DNA of 64,000 bases from Bacteroidota bacterium (GTDB taxonomy: Bacteria > Bacteroidota > Bacteroidia > Flavobacteriales > Flavobacteriaceae): contig JAEXIT010000020.1 in NCBI GenBank assembly GCA_023446155.1, positions 1 to 64,000 on the forward strand, written 5' to 3'. The notes beneath the pieces were generated by a model, which saw only the letters and a list, made by a program, of their open reading frames with translations, did not search any database and was not told the DNA's origin. The position numbers and the translations under genes were made by a program. Positions 26,219 to 34,497 of this stretch are shown one piece after another. Every line of letters starts with the position of its first letter. Positions within the stretch are counted from its first letter, which is position 1.

Positions 26219-26234
26219 TACTTACCCTAAAGTA
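26219..26234. promoter_or_regulatory. Candidate HxlR operator
   Basis: TACTT (26219-26223) and AAGTA (26230-26234) form an inverted repeat with a 6-nt centre. It lies between the hxlR -7 and its ATG and directly beside the NmrA -33, so one bound dimer could repress both genes. Confidence 0.5.
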
Positions 26235-26240
26235 TGTATT

Positions 26241-26600
26241 ATGACAGCGATTAAAGAAACATCGACCATACAGGAAAACAAGCGGTATGCTTTGGAACAA
26301 TGCCCCGTGAGTTATGTAATGGAACGCATCGGTGGCTACTGGAAACCGATTATTCTCTATCATCTTTCCAAGGGCGACAAACGCTATAGCGAACTCAAAA
26401 GAGCCATCCCGGCCATTACCGAAAAAATGCTGATTCAACATTTAAAACAGTTGGAAGCCGACAATCTGGTAATCCGCGAGGCCAAACCAGTAGTTCCACC
26501 ATTTGTTACCTACCGACTGAGTAACGCCGGAATCGGTCTGTTACCCGTGATTGAAGCCATGGCACAATGGGCTTTTCAGGATATGGAAGGGAAATTTTAA
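26241..26600 (+). CDS. HxlR family transcriptional regulator
   Basis: A 119-residue winged-helix protein. LEQCPVSYVMERIGGYWKP opens with the Cys-Pro characteristic of the family (C21), followed by KRYSELKRAIPAITEKMLIQ (recognition helix) and the wing VPPFVTYRLSNAG. I take the ATG at 26241; an upstream in-frame start at 26103 would lie inside the divergent gene and before the promoter. In related regulators C21 senses electrophiles or disulfide stress. The divergent NmrA-type reductase is the likely target, and the alpha/beta hydrolase 22 nt downstream may be co-transcribed. Confidence 0.88.
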   Translation: MTAIKETSTIQENKRYALEQCPVSYVMERIGGYWKPIILYHLSKGDKRYSELKRAIPAITEKMLIQHLKQLEADNLVIREAKPVVPPFVTYRLSNAGIGLLPVIEAMAQWAFQDMEGKF

Positions 26601-26622
26601 ATTAATCATTCTGCTTACATTT

Positions 26623-27402
26623 ATGTCTCAAAATACGATCGAAACACAACTTTCCATAAACGGAAAAGCACTTTATATTCATTTTCAGAATAATCTCCCC
26701 AACAGACCAACATTGGTCTTTTTACACGATTCGTTAGGCTGCGTACAACTCTGGCGGGATTTTCCGGAAAAACTGGCCGAAGCCACGCAATGCAACCTTT
26801 TGATTTACGATCGACTGGGATATGGAAAATCGGATCCGATGCCCACCTACGAACGCACGGTGCATTATCTGGAGGAAGAAGCCGGTGTTTTAAACGAATT
26901 ATTAACGCATCTTGAAATTGATCAGGCGATTTTATTCGGACATAGTGACGGTGGTTCGATCGCGCTGATTACCGCCAGCAAGTACCCGGCCCGTATCAAA
27001 GCCGTAATCGGTGAAGCGGCGCATATTTTTGTAGAAGATGTTACCTTAAAAGGAATCCGCGCAGCGATGGAAGCCTATACCTCTACCGACTTAGCGGTTC
27101 GTTTACAGAAATACCACGGCGATAAAGTGGACACCCTTTTTAAAGCCTGGACGTTAACCTGGACGCGCGACGATTTTAGAAACTGGAACATCGAAAAATT
27201 ATTGACTGCTATTAATTGTCCGCTATTATTTATTCAGGGAGAAGCCGACGAATACGGCACGCTTGAACAGGTTTACAAAACCATTGATCAGGTTTCCGGA
27301 CGGGCAGAACAGTATCTTATCCCGAACATGGGTCATACGCCACATAAGGAAGCTCCGGAACTGACATTACATGCTGCAACGCAATTTATAGAAACGCTTT
27401 AA
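26623..27402 (+). CDS. Alpha/beta hydrolase
   Basis: A 259-residue cytoplasmic hydrolase. The oxyanion region LVFLHDSLG, the nucleophile elbow FGHSDGGS (catalytic Ser in G-x-S-x-G), the acid in FIQGEADEYG and the His in NMGHTPHKE are all visible, so the triad is intact. I start at the ATG at 26623, 22 nt after the HxlR stop; an in-frame ATG at 26551 would overlap the regulator. It probably belongs to the HxlR operon and may detoxify an ester or act on a small hydrophobic molecule, but the substrate is unknown. The 14-bp terminator follows closely. Confidence 0.88.
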   Translation: MSQNTIETQLSINGKALYIHFQNNLPNRPTLVFLHDSLGCVQLWRDFPEKLAEATQCNLLIYDRLGYGKSDPMPTYERTVHYLEEEAGVLNELLTHLEIDQAILFGHSDGGSIALITASKYPARIKAVIGEAAHIFVEDVTLKGIRAAMEAYTSTDLAVRLQKYHGDKVDTLFKAWTLTWTRDDFRNWNIEKLLTAINCPLLFIQGEADEYGTLEQVYKTIDQVSGRAEQYLIPNMGHTPHKEAPELTLHAATQFIETL

Positions 27403-27416
27403 TCGTATCCCAAAAC

Positions 27417-27447
27417 AAAAAAGACTGTCGAAACGACAGTCTTTTTT
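27417..27447. terminator. Convergent terminator
   Basis: AAAAAAGACTGTCG (27417-27430) and CGACAGTCTTTTTT (27434-27447) form a 14-bp stem around AAA, ending both the hydrolase and the converging OmpA gene. Confidence 0.9.
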
Positions 27448-27467
27448 GTTTTATAGTAAATGGAAAA

Positions 27468-28163
27468 TTAGTTTCCACCTTGTTTTTTAGCATCCTGAAC
27501 CATTTTCTCATTTGCTGTGATGGCAAACTCAACACGACGGTTTTTGCTTCGTCCTTCCGGAGTATCGTTAGTTGCAATCGGATCGGCAATACCCATACCG
27601 GAAACTTTAAAACGATTGGCAGACAATCCTTTTCCAGCCAAATAGCTTTTTACGGAAGCCGCTCTTTGCTCAGACAACGACTGGTTGTATTCTACTTTAC
27701 CGGTATTATCAGTATACCCATAAATCACAATATCTGTATCAGCATAGCTTTGGAAAACGGGAACCAATTTATCAAGGTTTGCTTTGGCAGAAGCTGTCAG
27801 TGTCGATTTGTTAGTATCAAAACGTACGGCATTTTCGCCCAATACCAATTTAATACCTTCACCAACTCGTTCTACTTCGGCTCCAGGCACCGCCTGTTCG
27901 ATTTCACGGGCTTGTTTGTCCATTTTGTTTCCGATAACACCACCGGCAACTCCACCAACAACACCACCAAGAACCGCACCTAAAGCACCGTTTCCACCTT
28001 TACCGATATTGTTTCCAAGTACACCACCTAAAACTGCACCGGCTACCGCACCGATACCGGCACCTTTTTGTGTATTATTTGCATTTTTAACCGAATCACA
28101 ACTTGTAAAAACGGATCCGATCATAAAAATCGCTGCTATTGTATAAATTGTTATCTTTTTCAT
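27468..28163 (-). CDS. OmpA family lipoprotein with glycine zipper
   Basis: A 231-residue outer-membrane lipoprotein. The signal peptide ends in the lipobox FTSC (Cys about 24). Residues about 33-82 are a glycine zipper with repeated GAVLGGVLG-type segments that likely span or assemble in the membrane. The C-terminal OmpA domain (about 105-225) has VRFDTNKSTLT and the peptidoglycan-binding NRFKVSGMG and SKNRRVEFAI segments. It should tie the outer membrane to peptidoglycan. It follows the lipocalin-like lipoprotein gene by 21 nt, so they form a two-gene envelope operon. Confidence 0.92.
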   Translation of the reverse strand: MKKITIYTIAAIFMIGSVFTSCDSVKNANNTQKGAGIGAVAGAVLGGVLGNNIGKGGNGALGAVLGGVVGGVAGGVIGNKMDKQAREIEQAVPGAEVERVGEGIKLVLGENAVRFDTNKSTLTASAKANLDKLVPVFQSYADTDIVIYGYTDNTGKVEYNQSLSEQRAASVKSYLAGKGLSANRFKVSGMGIADPIATNDTPEGRSKNRRVEFAITANEKMVQDAKKQGGN

Positions 28164-28184
28164 ATTCCTGATTTTAATTTTTTA

Positions 28185-28661
28185 TTAGTTCAATTTTTCA
28201 AACTGGTATACTACATCTGTCAGTTTACCTCCTACGTTTATTTTATCGATCAACTGGAATGATGTTTCCGATTGGTTGGCTAATTTTAGCACATAACCTT
28301 CTTTTACTTTTTTGGCTTTTTCACCCGCATCCAGGAGTTTTAAAACAAACTCACCGTCTTTGTTCACAAACCAGGTAAAAGCAGAAGCGAAAGCCGGGCA
28401 ATTGGCTTTTTCGAGCGCCATATTCCCTTTGTTATTGTTTGAAATAAACTTCCAGCTGCTTCCTTCAAAGCACTTTGAATCGGCGATCTGAAAAGAATTC
28501 ACCTTAATGTATTCTGAACCCGGGTAACTAACAGAGCTTAAAACCCAGTTACCTTTAATTGCAACCTGTGAAGTTCGGTCTAACTTCGTGTTGGTCACCG
28601 ACGTTGACTTACATGAAAACAGCATCATGGTAAGTACACTTAAGAAAATTAATTTTTTCAT
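28185..28661 (-). CDS. Lipocalin-like lipoprotein
   Basis: A 158-residue lipoprotein: a short signal peptide with lipobox LFSC (Cys 17), then a beta-rich domain beginning KGNWVLSSVSYPG, a lipocalin-like first strand, and several W/F-containing strands (SSWKFISNNNKG, SAFTWFVNKDGEF). Assignment to the lipocalin-like group of Bacteroidota lipoproteins rests on this pattern only. It is the first gene of the pair with the OmpA lipoprotein and has a TATATTTG -7 element at 28687-28694. Ligand unknown. Confidence 0.8.
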   Translation of the reverse strand: MKKLIFLSVLTMMLFSCKSTSVTNTKLDRTSQVAIKGNWVLSSVSYPGSEYIKVNSFQIADSKCFEGSSWKFISNNNKGNMALEKANCPAFASAFTWFVNKDGEFVLKLLDAGEKAKKVKEGYVLKLANQSETSFQLIDKINVGGKLTDVVYQFEKLN

Positions 28662-28686
28662 ATAGAGCGCTTTAAAATAACTAACA

Positions 28687-28694
28687 CAAATATA
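28687..28694 (-). promoter_or_regulatory. -7 element for the lipocalin-OmpA operon
   Basis: CAAATATA on the plus strand is TATATTTG on the minus strand, an exact TAnnTTTG match about 26 nt before the start codon. Confidence 0.55.
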
Positions 28695-28838
28695 CTACCT
28701 ACAGAATTAATTTGTTAAATTTTGAGTAAGAATTTTTCCACTACAGGACCGTTTTCCGTCATTTTGTCACATTTTTTTGGTTTGGTACTTAATTTGTATA
28801 AATCAGAAAAAGTTTAACAAAAAAAATACAGCTTATAT

Positions 28839-30716
28839 ATGACTACAGGAAAAATCAATGTATCGGTAGAAAACATCTTTCCTCTAATCAAGAAGTTTTT
28901 ATACAGTGATCACGAAATTTTCCTTCGTGAACTTGTATCAAACGCGACGGATGCCACACTAAAGTTAAAACATTTAACCAGTATTGGCGAGGCAAAAGTG
29001 GATTATGGAAATCCGATTATAGAAGTAAAGATCGACAAGGACCATAAAAAAATACACATCATCGATCAGGGATTGGGTATGACAGCCGAAGAGGTGGAGA
29101 AATACATCAATCAGGTTGCTTTTTCCGGAGCGGAAGAATTTTTGGAAAAGTACAAAGACTCCGCTAAAGATTCGGGAATCATCGGTCATTTCGGACTTGG
29201 TTTTTATTCGGCCTTTATGGTTGCCGAAAAAGTAGAAATCATCACCAAATCCCACAAAGATGAACCGGCAGCACACTGGACTTGCGACGGAAGCCCGGAA
29301 TTCACATTAGAAGCATCCGACAAAACCGACCGAGGAACAGAGATCATTCTTCATATTGCTGAGGACTCACTTGAATTTTTAGAAGAAGGAAAGATCCGTG
29401 AGTTACTGATCAAATACAATAAATTCATGCCGGTTCCGATCAAATTCGGAACACGTACCGAGAAAGTAACTACTGGCGAAGGCGACGAGGCTACGGAAGA
29501 AACCATCACCGTTGACAATATCATCAACAACCCGAACCCGGCCTGGACCAAACAACCGAGCGACCTTAACGACGAAGACTACAAAAACTTCTACCGCGAA
29601 TTGTATCCGATGCAATTTGAAGAACCGTTATTCAACATCCACCTAAATGTTGATTATCCGTTTAATCTGACTGGTATTTTGTATTTCCCGAAAATGTCGG
29701 CCGATTTACAAATCCAAAAAGACAAAATCCAGTTGTACCAAAACCAGGTTTTTGTTACCGATAATGTAGAAGGAATCGTTCCGGAATTTTTAACCATGTT
29801 AAAAGGAGTCATCGACTCTCCGGATATTCCGTTAAACGTATCGCGTTCGTACCTTCAGGCGGACGGAAACGTAAAGAAAATTTCAAACTACATCACCCGT
29901 AAGGTAGCCGACAAGCTAAAATCGTTGTTTACCGAAAACCGCGAAGATTTCGAACAGAAATGGAACGACATTAAAATCGTTTTGGAATACGGTATGTTAT
30001 CCGAGCCGAAATTCTATGAAAAAGCAGGCGCTTTCGTTTTATATCCTACCGTAGATGGAAAATACTATACGCTGGAAGAACTAAAAGAAGCCCTAAAAGA
30101 CAAACAAACGGACAAAGACGACAAACTGGTTGTTTTATACGCTTCGAATAAAGATGTTCAGCACAGTTATATCGAATCGGCTAAAGAAAAAGGCTATGAA
30201 GTACTATTATTAGACAGCCCGATTGTTTCACACCTGATTCAGAAACTGGAAGCCGACAATGAAAAACTAACATTCACCCGTGTGGATTCGGATCACATTG
30301 ACAATCTGATTAAAAAAGAGGACAATCCGATTTCGAAACTATCGGAAGACGAGCAAAACAACCTAAAAACTGTTTTGGAAGAAATCGTACCGAAAACATC
30401 GTATACCGTTCAATTGGAAGCAATGGACAGTAAAGCGGCACCGTTTATCATCACCCAACCGGAATTTATGCGCCGAATGAAAGAGATGAGTCAGTCCGGT
30501 GGCGGTATGTTTGGTATGGGTAATTTCCCGGAAATGTACAACCTGATCATCAATACAAATTCCGATTTGGCGACAACCATTCTAAACACAGCCGACAAAC
30601 AGGCACAGGAAGGTCTTGTAAAACAGGCTTTGGATTTGGCGAAACTCTCTCAGAACCTTTTAAAAGGAGAAGAGTTAACCGCCTTTGTAAAACGTAATTT
30701 CGAGTTAATCAAATAA
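28839..30716 (+). CDS. htpG: Molecular chaperone HtpG (Hsp90)
   Basis: The bacterial Hsp90, an ATP-driven cytoplasmic dimer that helps fold client proteins. The 625-residue protein has the GHKL ATPase domain with ELVSNATDA (the essential Glu and the metal-binding Asn), DQGLGM and GHFGLGFYSAFMV, a middle domain with the catalytic-loop Arg in PLNVSRSYLQ, and a C-terminal dimerisation domain. The C-terminus lacks the eukaryotic MEEVD tail. Upstream, TTTGG and TAATTTG sequences are near-matches to the Bacteroidota promoter; no heat-shock operator was seen. A terminator follows at 30745-30772. Confidence 0.97.
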   Translation: MTTGKINVSVENIFPLIKKFLYSDHEIFLRELVSNATDATLKLKHLTSIGEAKVDYGNPIIEVKIDKDHKKIHIIDQGLGMTAEEVEKYINQVAFSGAEEFLEKYKDSAKDSGIIGHFGLGFYSAFMVAEKVEIITKSHKDEPAAHWTCDGSPEFTLEASDKTDRGTEIILHIAEDSLEFLEEGKIRELLIKYNKFMPVPIKFGTRTEKVTTGEGDEATEETITVDNIINNPNPAWTKQPSDLNDEDYKNFYRELYPMQFEEPLFNIHLNVDYPFNLTGILYFPKMSADLQIQKDKIQLYQNQVFVTDNVEGIVPEFLTMLKGVIDSPDIPLNVSRSYLQADGNVKKISNYITRKVADKLKSLFTENREDFEQKWNDIKIVLEYGMLSEPKFYEKAGAFVLYPTVDGKYYTLEELKEALKDKQTDKDDKLVVLYASNKDVQHSYIESAKEKGYEVLLLDSPIVSHLIQKLEADNEKLTFTRVDSDHIDNLIKKEDNPISKLSEDEQNNLKTVLEEIVPKTSYTVQLEAMDSKAAPFIITQPEFMRRMKEMSQSGGGMFGMGNFPEMYNLIINTNSDLATTILNTADKQAQEGLVKQALDLAKLSQNLLKGEELTAFVKRNFELIK

Positions 30717-30744
30717 CTCCAATTATTATATTCGATTATTTAGG

Positions 30745-30772
30745 AAAAGCAGCAGGACAACCTGTTGCTTTT
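30745..30772 (+). terminator. Terminator of htpG
   Basis: AAAAGCAGCAGG (30745-30756) pairs with CCTGTTGCTTTT (30761-30772) around ACAA, with one G-U pair and a following T run. Confidence 0.85.
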
Positions 30773-30790
30773 TTTATCTAATAAAATCAA

Positions 30791-31522
30791 TTATGATTTT
30801 TCAGGTCCGGAAGGCTTATTAAATTTATCAAAGATCTCTTGTTCATAGATTCCGGCCGTTAATATCTCATCTTGTTTAATAATAACATCTGTATTTAACG
30901 TAATTTGCCCTCTCTCTTTATCCAGTCCATCAAAGAAATCCTGAATCACCTCAAAATAGTCGGTTGTTATTTTTAATTGTTTTGTTTCTTTATCCCTATA
31001 ACCGCTCAAAACCGGGATCAACACTAAATAATTTGTTTTTTGCGGAATTGGAATCATCTCAGAATACCCAATATATACTTTATCATTTTTTAATGTGATT
31101 TGTATCAGAAGCGCCTCTTTTGCAGACCTTTTAAATAGCTTTTCTATTTCATTTCCATTCTTATCGACCGCCCATCCAATAGGTTCATTTTTTTTATACT
31201 TCCACAATATATAGATATTCGAAAGCCAAACCAAAATTATGGCGATCAGACAGGAAAAAACGACTGTCCACAAATAATCAACCTTTTTTATTGGAATAAC
31301 TTTTAAAAATGAAACTACAGCGGGTGTAAGTTTGGGAAAAATTATTTCGACAACGGTTCGCAACAGGAAGCCAACCGAAACAATAATAAGAGCTGTGGAT
31401 ACAGACTCAAATATGATTCTGTTTTGAGCCAGTCGCTGCGTGTTATATTTAAAATAATAGGAAAAGAGTAGAATAAAATACCCTACTATGACGGGTAACA
31501 ATAGAAGATTATAAGGCATCAT
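30791..31522 (-). CDS. Unknown membrane protein with cytoplasmic C-terminal domain
   Basis: A 243-residue protein not recognised. Three hydrophobic segments are clear at about 5-27, 42-62 and 85-107. The C-terminal 130 residues are soluble and beta-rich: ALLIQITLKNDKVYIGYSEM, then TNYLVLIPVLSGYRDKETKQ and TTDYFEVIQDF, resembling a small barrel that might bind a ligand or partner. The start ATG shares its A with the stop of the preceding 61-residue gene (TAATG), so translation is coupled. It is the last gene of a three-gene unit with the 61- and 53-residue proteins. Base composition is more AT-rich than the neighbours. Confidence 0.7.
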   Translation of the reverse strand: MMPYNLLLLPVIVGYFILLFSYYFKYNTQRLAQNRIIFESVSTALIIVSVGFLLRTVVEIIFPKLTPAVVSFLKVIPIKKVDYLWTVVFSCLIAIILVWLSNIYILWKYKKNEPIGWAVDKNGNEIEKLFKRSAKEALLIQITLKNDKVYIGYSEMIPIPQKTNYLVLIPVLSGYRDKETKQLKITTDYFEVIQDFFDGLDKERGQITLNTDVIIKQDEILTAGIYEQEIFDKFNKPSGPEKS

Positions 31523-31707
31523 TAACCTTTACTAGCCTGAATTTGCTCTCTAATTACAGACGACTCCATCAAATCGTTTATGGTTTTTCGAACTTCTGGT
31601 CTTTTATAAAATACTGTTTTATCTACATATAATCTACCACCAATAGTACCTCTTAATCCAGTGTCCTTGATTTCTGATTTTTTAAATAAGTTTAGTAGAC
31701 TTTCCAT
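31522..31707 (-). CDS. Hypothetical small protein, coupled to the membrane protein gene
   Basis: A 61-residue soluble protein of unknown function. It has LRGTIGGRLYVDKTVFYKRP followed by a helical tail EVRKTINDLMESSVIREQIQ, and no signal peptide. The ATG start is at 31707. A TACTTTTG -7 element lies at 31773-31780 on the same strand, about 66 nt upstream, and its stop overlaps the next start by one base. The coupling and promoter argue for a real gene. It might be a regulator or partner of the membrane protein. Confidence 0.6.
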   Translation of the reverse strand: MESLLNLFKKSEIKDTGLRGTIGGRLYVDKTVFYKRPEVRKTINDLMESSVIREQIQASKG

Positions 31708-31772
31708 TTGTACAAAATATTGACTTATTCTAACGATACAACATTATATTTTTTTAACTCCTACAAGGAAGG

Positions 31773-31780
31773 CAAAAGTA
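31773..31780 (-). promoter_or_regulatory. -7 element for the 61-residue/243-residue gene pair
   Basis: CAAAAGTA on the plus strand is TACTTTTG on the minus strand, an exact TAnnTTTG match in the gap after the 53-residue gene. Confidence 0.45.
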
Positions 31781-31793
31781 GCACCGAAATTAT

Positions 31794-31955
31794 TTATCCC
31801 AGTTCCTTCACTCTAAAATAGCGTCCTCCAATTTTCACCAACTGGCTTTCTCTGCTAACAGCACTTATTTTATGCACAATACGAACCAATTCGCTACCAA
31901 TTTCGGGATTGGAAGTACCCGAAGCTTTTCCACTTTTATTTATAAACTTTAGCAT
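31794..31955 (-). CDS. Hypothetical small protein (53 residues)
   Basis: A short frame starting ATG at 31955: MLKFINKSGKASGTSNPEIG opens the protein, then SELVRIVHKISAVSRES (a likely helix) and LVKIGGRYFRVKELG at the C-terminus. No signal peptide. A TATATTTG -7 element at 31978-31985 lies 23 nt upstream. The GGR-Y/F-V ending is similar to GGRLYV in the 61-residue neighbour, hinting that the two small proteins are related. Function unknown. Confidence 0.55.
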   Translation of the reverse strand: MLKFINKSGKASGTSNPEIGSELVRIVHKISAVSRESQLVKIGGRYFRVKELG

Positions 31956-31977
31956 TACAATAAAGTATCAGTTCCCA

Positions 31978-31985
31978 CAAATATA
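31978..31985 (-). promoter_or_regulatory. -7 element for the 53-residue gene
   Basis: CAAATATA on the plus strand is TATATTTG on the minus strand, an exact TAnnTTTG match 23 nt before the ATG. Confidence 0.5.
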
Positions 31986-32221
31986 CAAATTATTTCCACT
32001 TGAAAAATCAGTAAATGGATAACATTCAAAAACATAAGCCATTTCTTGCCATTAGTACAGCAAAAAACAGTACATCGCAATAGTACTATTTACATTCTAC
32101 CTCACCCTGTAAAGATCACAAATAAAACAGCATATCGACAACAAAACACACAAATTGCCTAAATAATATTTTATTAATACAATAATAATACTCAATACGT
32201 AATAATTTTAATACATTTTAA

Positions 32222-32229
32222 TACATTTG
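32222..32229 (+). promoter_or_regulatory. -7 element for the secreted unknown
   Basis: TACATTTG matches TAnnTTTG exactly and ends 26 nt before the ATG at 32256. The preceding 16 bases repeat TAATACATTTTA-like sequence. Confidence 0.55.
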
Positions 32230-32255
32230 GCATACAAAACCTTAAATCTATTTCT

Positions 32256-33044
32256 ATGAAGAAAATTACTTTTTATGCTATGACCTTGTTTGTAGCATTG
32301 GTGGGCAGTTCTGTTTTCGCTCAAACGGCACAACAAAATTTAGACTACGCAATTCAGTCGGCCGAAAACATCCAACAGGATACACCAGCAGCTAAAACAG
32401 CAGCGGTACAATTAGCGAAGCAAATCGTATTATTAAACGCACCAAATGCACAACAATTTTACGATGCCATGTTTGTTCAGGTAAACTCCATTCAAAACAA
32501 CTCTGACGATGTGGATTATTTTGCCAGTCTAGCGCGTACAGCCTCTCAAAATGCTTTTTCAACAGCTAGCATCAACGCCATCACTACTGAATTGGTAAAC
32601 TTAAACGATATCCTTATCGGATTGACTTTCCAAATCAACGATGCTTTGGCTGCAAATGATAACGCTACTGCTTTAAACCTGATTCCAAATGTAAAAAGCG
32701 TATTGGATCAGCAGTATAGCACGACTACTACCCTGATCAACGAAATCAATTCAATTGCCAATGCCATCAAAACCTACAACGTTTGTATGAAACTGGTAGA
32801 TCACCTGGGGAATCCAGTTACATACAACGACTTACACGGTTATTATGCTTATAACGATGCGAATGTCTATTTCTACCCAGAAAATTACGAAGACTGTTAT
32901 AGCAACTTAGCGCCGGGCACATACACTTTCCGTGCTTATAACGGTTATTTTAGTGGTGCTTCTGCAACTACGGTAACGTTATCGGATAGCCTTGTAAACG
33001 CTAACGGTGTTATCGAAGTAACGTTAGTATACTGGTCGGAATAA
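32256..33044 (+). CDS. Secreted protein of unknown function
   Basis: A 262-residue exported protein. The signal peptide (1-22) ends SSVFAQ. Residues 25-175 are helical and Ala/Asn/Gln-rich with no cysteines; residues about 176-262 are beta-rich and aromatic (TYNDLHGYYAYNDANVYFYP, then APGTYTFRAYNGYFSG), resembling a small surface-exposed beta domain of the carboxypeptidase-regulatory/SpaA type. No T9SS sorting motif or lipobox is apparent. It has its own promoter and terminator. I do not recognise a family. Confidence 0.75.
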   Translation: MKKITFYAMTLFVALVGSSVFAQTAQQNLDYAIQSAENIQQDTPAAKTAAVQLAKQIVLLNAPNAQQFYDAMFVQVNSIQNNSDDVDYFASLARTASQNAFSTASINAITTELVNLNDILIGLTFQINDALAANDNATALNLIPNVKSVLDQQYSTTTTLINEINSIANAIKTYNVCMKLVDHLGNPVTYNDLHGYYAYNDANVYFYPENYEDCYSNLAPGTYTFRAYNGYFSGASATTVTLSDSLVNANGVIEVTLVYWSE

Positions 33045-33068
33045 TTACTGATCAACAATAATACTTTA

Positions 33069-33096
33069 AAAGGATTGACCCTGTGATCAATCCTTT
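33069..33096 (+). terminator. Terminator of the secreted unknown
   Basis: AAAGGATTGA (33069-33078) pairs with TCAATCCTTT (33087-33096), followed by more T residues. Confidence 0.8.
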
Positions 33097-33183
33097 TTTT
33101 ATGTATTTCACTCAAAATCAGCACACCTTATATCAAAACATTATTTTTTTTCCGATTGACACGTCTAACTAAATGGGATAACG

Positions 33184-33191
33184 TATCTTTG
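33184..33191 (+). promoter_or_regulatory. -7 element for the EamA transporter gene
   Basis: TATCTTTG matches TAnnTTTG exactly, 25 nt before the ATG. A TTG at 33156-33158 is 25 nt upstream of it. Confidence 0.6.
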
Positions 33192-33216
33192 CAGGCTGTT
33201 TTAAAATCAAATAATA

Positions 33217-34113
33217 ATGTCAGGAAACAAAGTTTTAAAAGGAGTTTTTTTAGTAGGATTGGGTGCTACCAGTTATGGAATGCTGGCGACATTTGTGAAA
33301 CTTGCCTATCAGGAAAACTACACCACTGCCGAGGTAACCTCATCCCAGTTTATTTTGGGTATCATCGGTATCCTAATCATCAATGCTTTTCAGAAATCTA
33401 AAAATAAAGGTACTGTTGTAAAAGCCACCAAAAAGAATATTGCGCAGTTAATGCTCGCCGGAACATCATTAGGGATGACCAGTGTTTTCTATTACCTTGC
33501 TGTAAAATACATTCCCGTATCGATCGGTATCGTTTTATTGATGCAAACGGTATGGATGGGTGTTTTACTGGAAATGTTTATCGACAAAAAACTACCTTCA
33601 TTACAAAAAGTAGTATCGGTGATCATCGTTTTAGGGGGAACCGCACTGGCAACCAATATCTTTAAAAATGAAATTCAGTTGGATTGGCGCGGATTAATGT
33701 GGGGAATGCTTGCAGCCGCTTCCTTTACGACCACCATGTTTACGGCCAACAGTGTTGCCACGGGAATATCGCCGGCACAACGAAGTCTGTATATGCTATT
33801 AGGAGGAGCCGTGATTGTATTCGGATTTGGTTTATTCACACAAACCACACCTTATAACTTTGGAATCTTCTTAAAATGGGGAATTGTATTATCCCTTTTT
33901 GGAACCATCATCCCGCCGATGCTTATGAATGCTGGATTTCCGCATACCGGAATCGGACTGGGTAGTATCGTTTCCTCGTTGGAGTTACCCGTTTCGGTTA
34001 TGATGGCTTTTGTGATCCTTAACGAAACCGTAGTACTAACACAATGGATGGGAATTTTACTAATCATTCTCGCCATCGTCATTATGAACATTTCGTTCAA
34101 AAAAAAGATTTAA
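33217..34113 (+). CDS. EamA (DMT superfamily) transporter
   Basis: A 298-residue inner-membrane protein with ten hydrophobic segments arranged as two EamA-type halves (about 1-145 and 155-298). VSIGIVLLMQTVWMGVLLEM and LGSIVSSLELPVSVMMAFVI are the equivalent fourth segments of each half. Members move metabolites or drugs, often outward; the substrate is not predictable here. It is a single gene between its own promoter and a strong hairpin at 34132-34166. Confidence 0.9.
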   Translation: MSGNKVLKGVFLVGLGATSYGMLATFVKLAYQENYTTAEVTSSQFILGIIGILIINAFQKSKNKGTVVKATKKNIAQLMLAGTSLGMTSVFYYLAVKYIPVSIGIVLLMQTVWMGVLLEMFIDKKLPSLQKVVSVIIVLGGTALATNIFKNEIQLDWRGLMWGMLAAASFTTTMFTANSVATGISPAQRSLYMLLGGAVIVFGFGLFTQTTPYNFGIFLKWGIVLSLFGTIIPPMLMNAGFPHTGIGLGSIVSSLELPVSVMMAFVILNETVVLTQWMGILLIILAIVIMNISFKKKI

Positions 34114-34497
34114 TATAGAATTTTCTGGTAAAAATGATTATATTCGTAATACGGATATAATCATTTAACTACCTGAAAATGAGTTTAACCTGGCTATCCC
34201 TCTTACCACTTTCGCTTTGCAGCACATCGGTCGCCGGTCTCTACAGAAGTAGTGCATTATATACGCAAAACCGCCCCTCTTTTAATCTCCCGGATTTCCC
34301 CCCGAACAACACTTTTATTTCGGTTCCGGTTATACAATCACTAATTTCCTTTCCGCCTTTTTATCGGTTTGTCTGTGGTAATAGTAAACAATACTGTTCG
34401 ATCACACTACATGTCTATGCCTTCAATCTTTTGATCAAGCCTCTCATTTTCCCTGAAAATAGATGTATTACAATTGTTTAACTAATCCCTTAATTTT
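34114..34497. other. Intergenic region before aqpZ
   Basis: 384 nt. It contains the hairpin at 34132-34166. A 100-codon frame at 34179-34481 is present but looks non-coding (Pro/Ser/Cys-rich, no homology pattern). No exact TAnnTTTG element before aqpZ was found. Confidence 0.5.
34132..34166 (+). terminator. Long hairpin after the EamA gene
   Basis: AAATGATTATAT (34132-34143) pairs with ATATAATCATTT (34155-34166). An inner CGT/ACG adds three pairs, giving about 16 bp with one wobble. No long T run follows, so termination is likely but not certain. Confidence 0.55.

Larger units (their letters stand above)
31956..32255. other. Intergenic region between the small-protein cassette and the secreted unknown
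   Basis: A 300-nt, very AT-rich divergent spacer with exact -7 elements at 31978-31985 (minus) and 32222-32229 (plus). It contains short ATACATTTTA-type direct repeats before the plus promoter. No gene seen. Confidence 0.5.

Noticed and set aside
34179..34481. A 100-codon plus-strand frame before aqpZ
   Set aside because: Composition is Pro/Ser/Cys-rich with no domain pattern, no good promoter precedes it, and it fills a spacer that otherwise looks non-coding.
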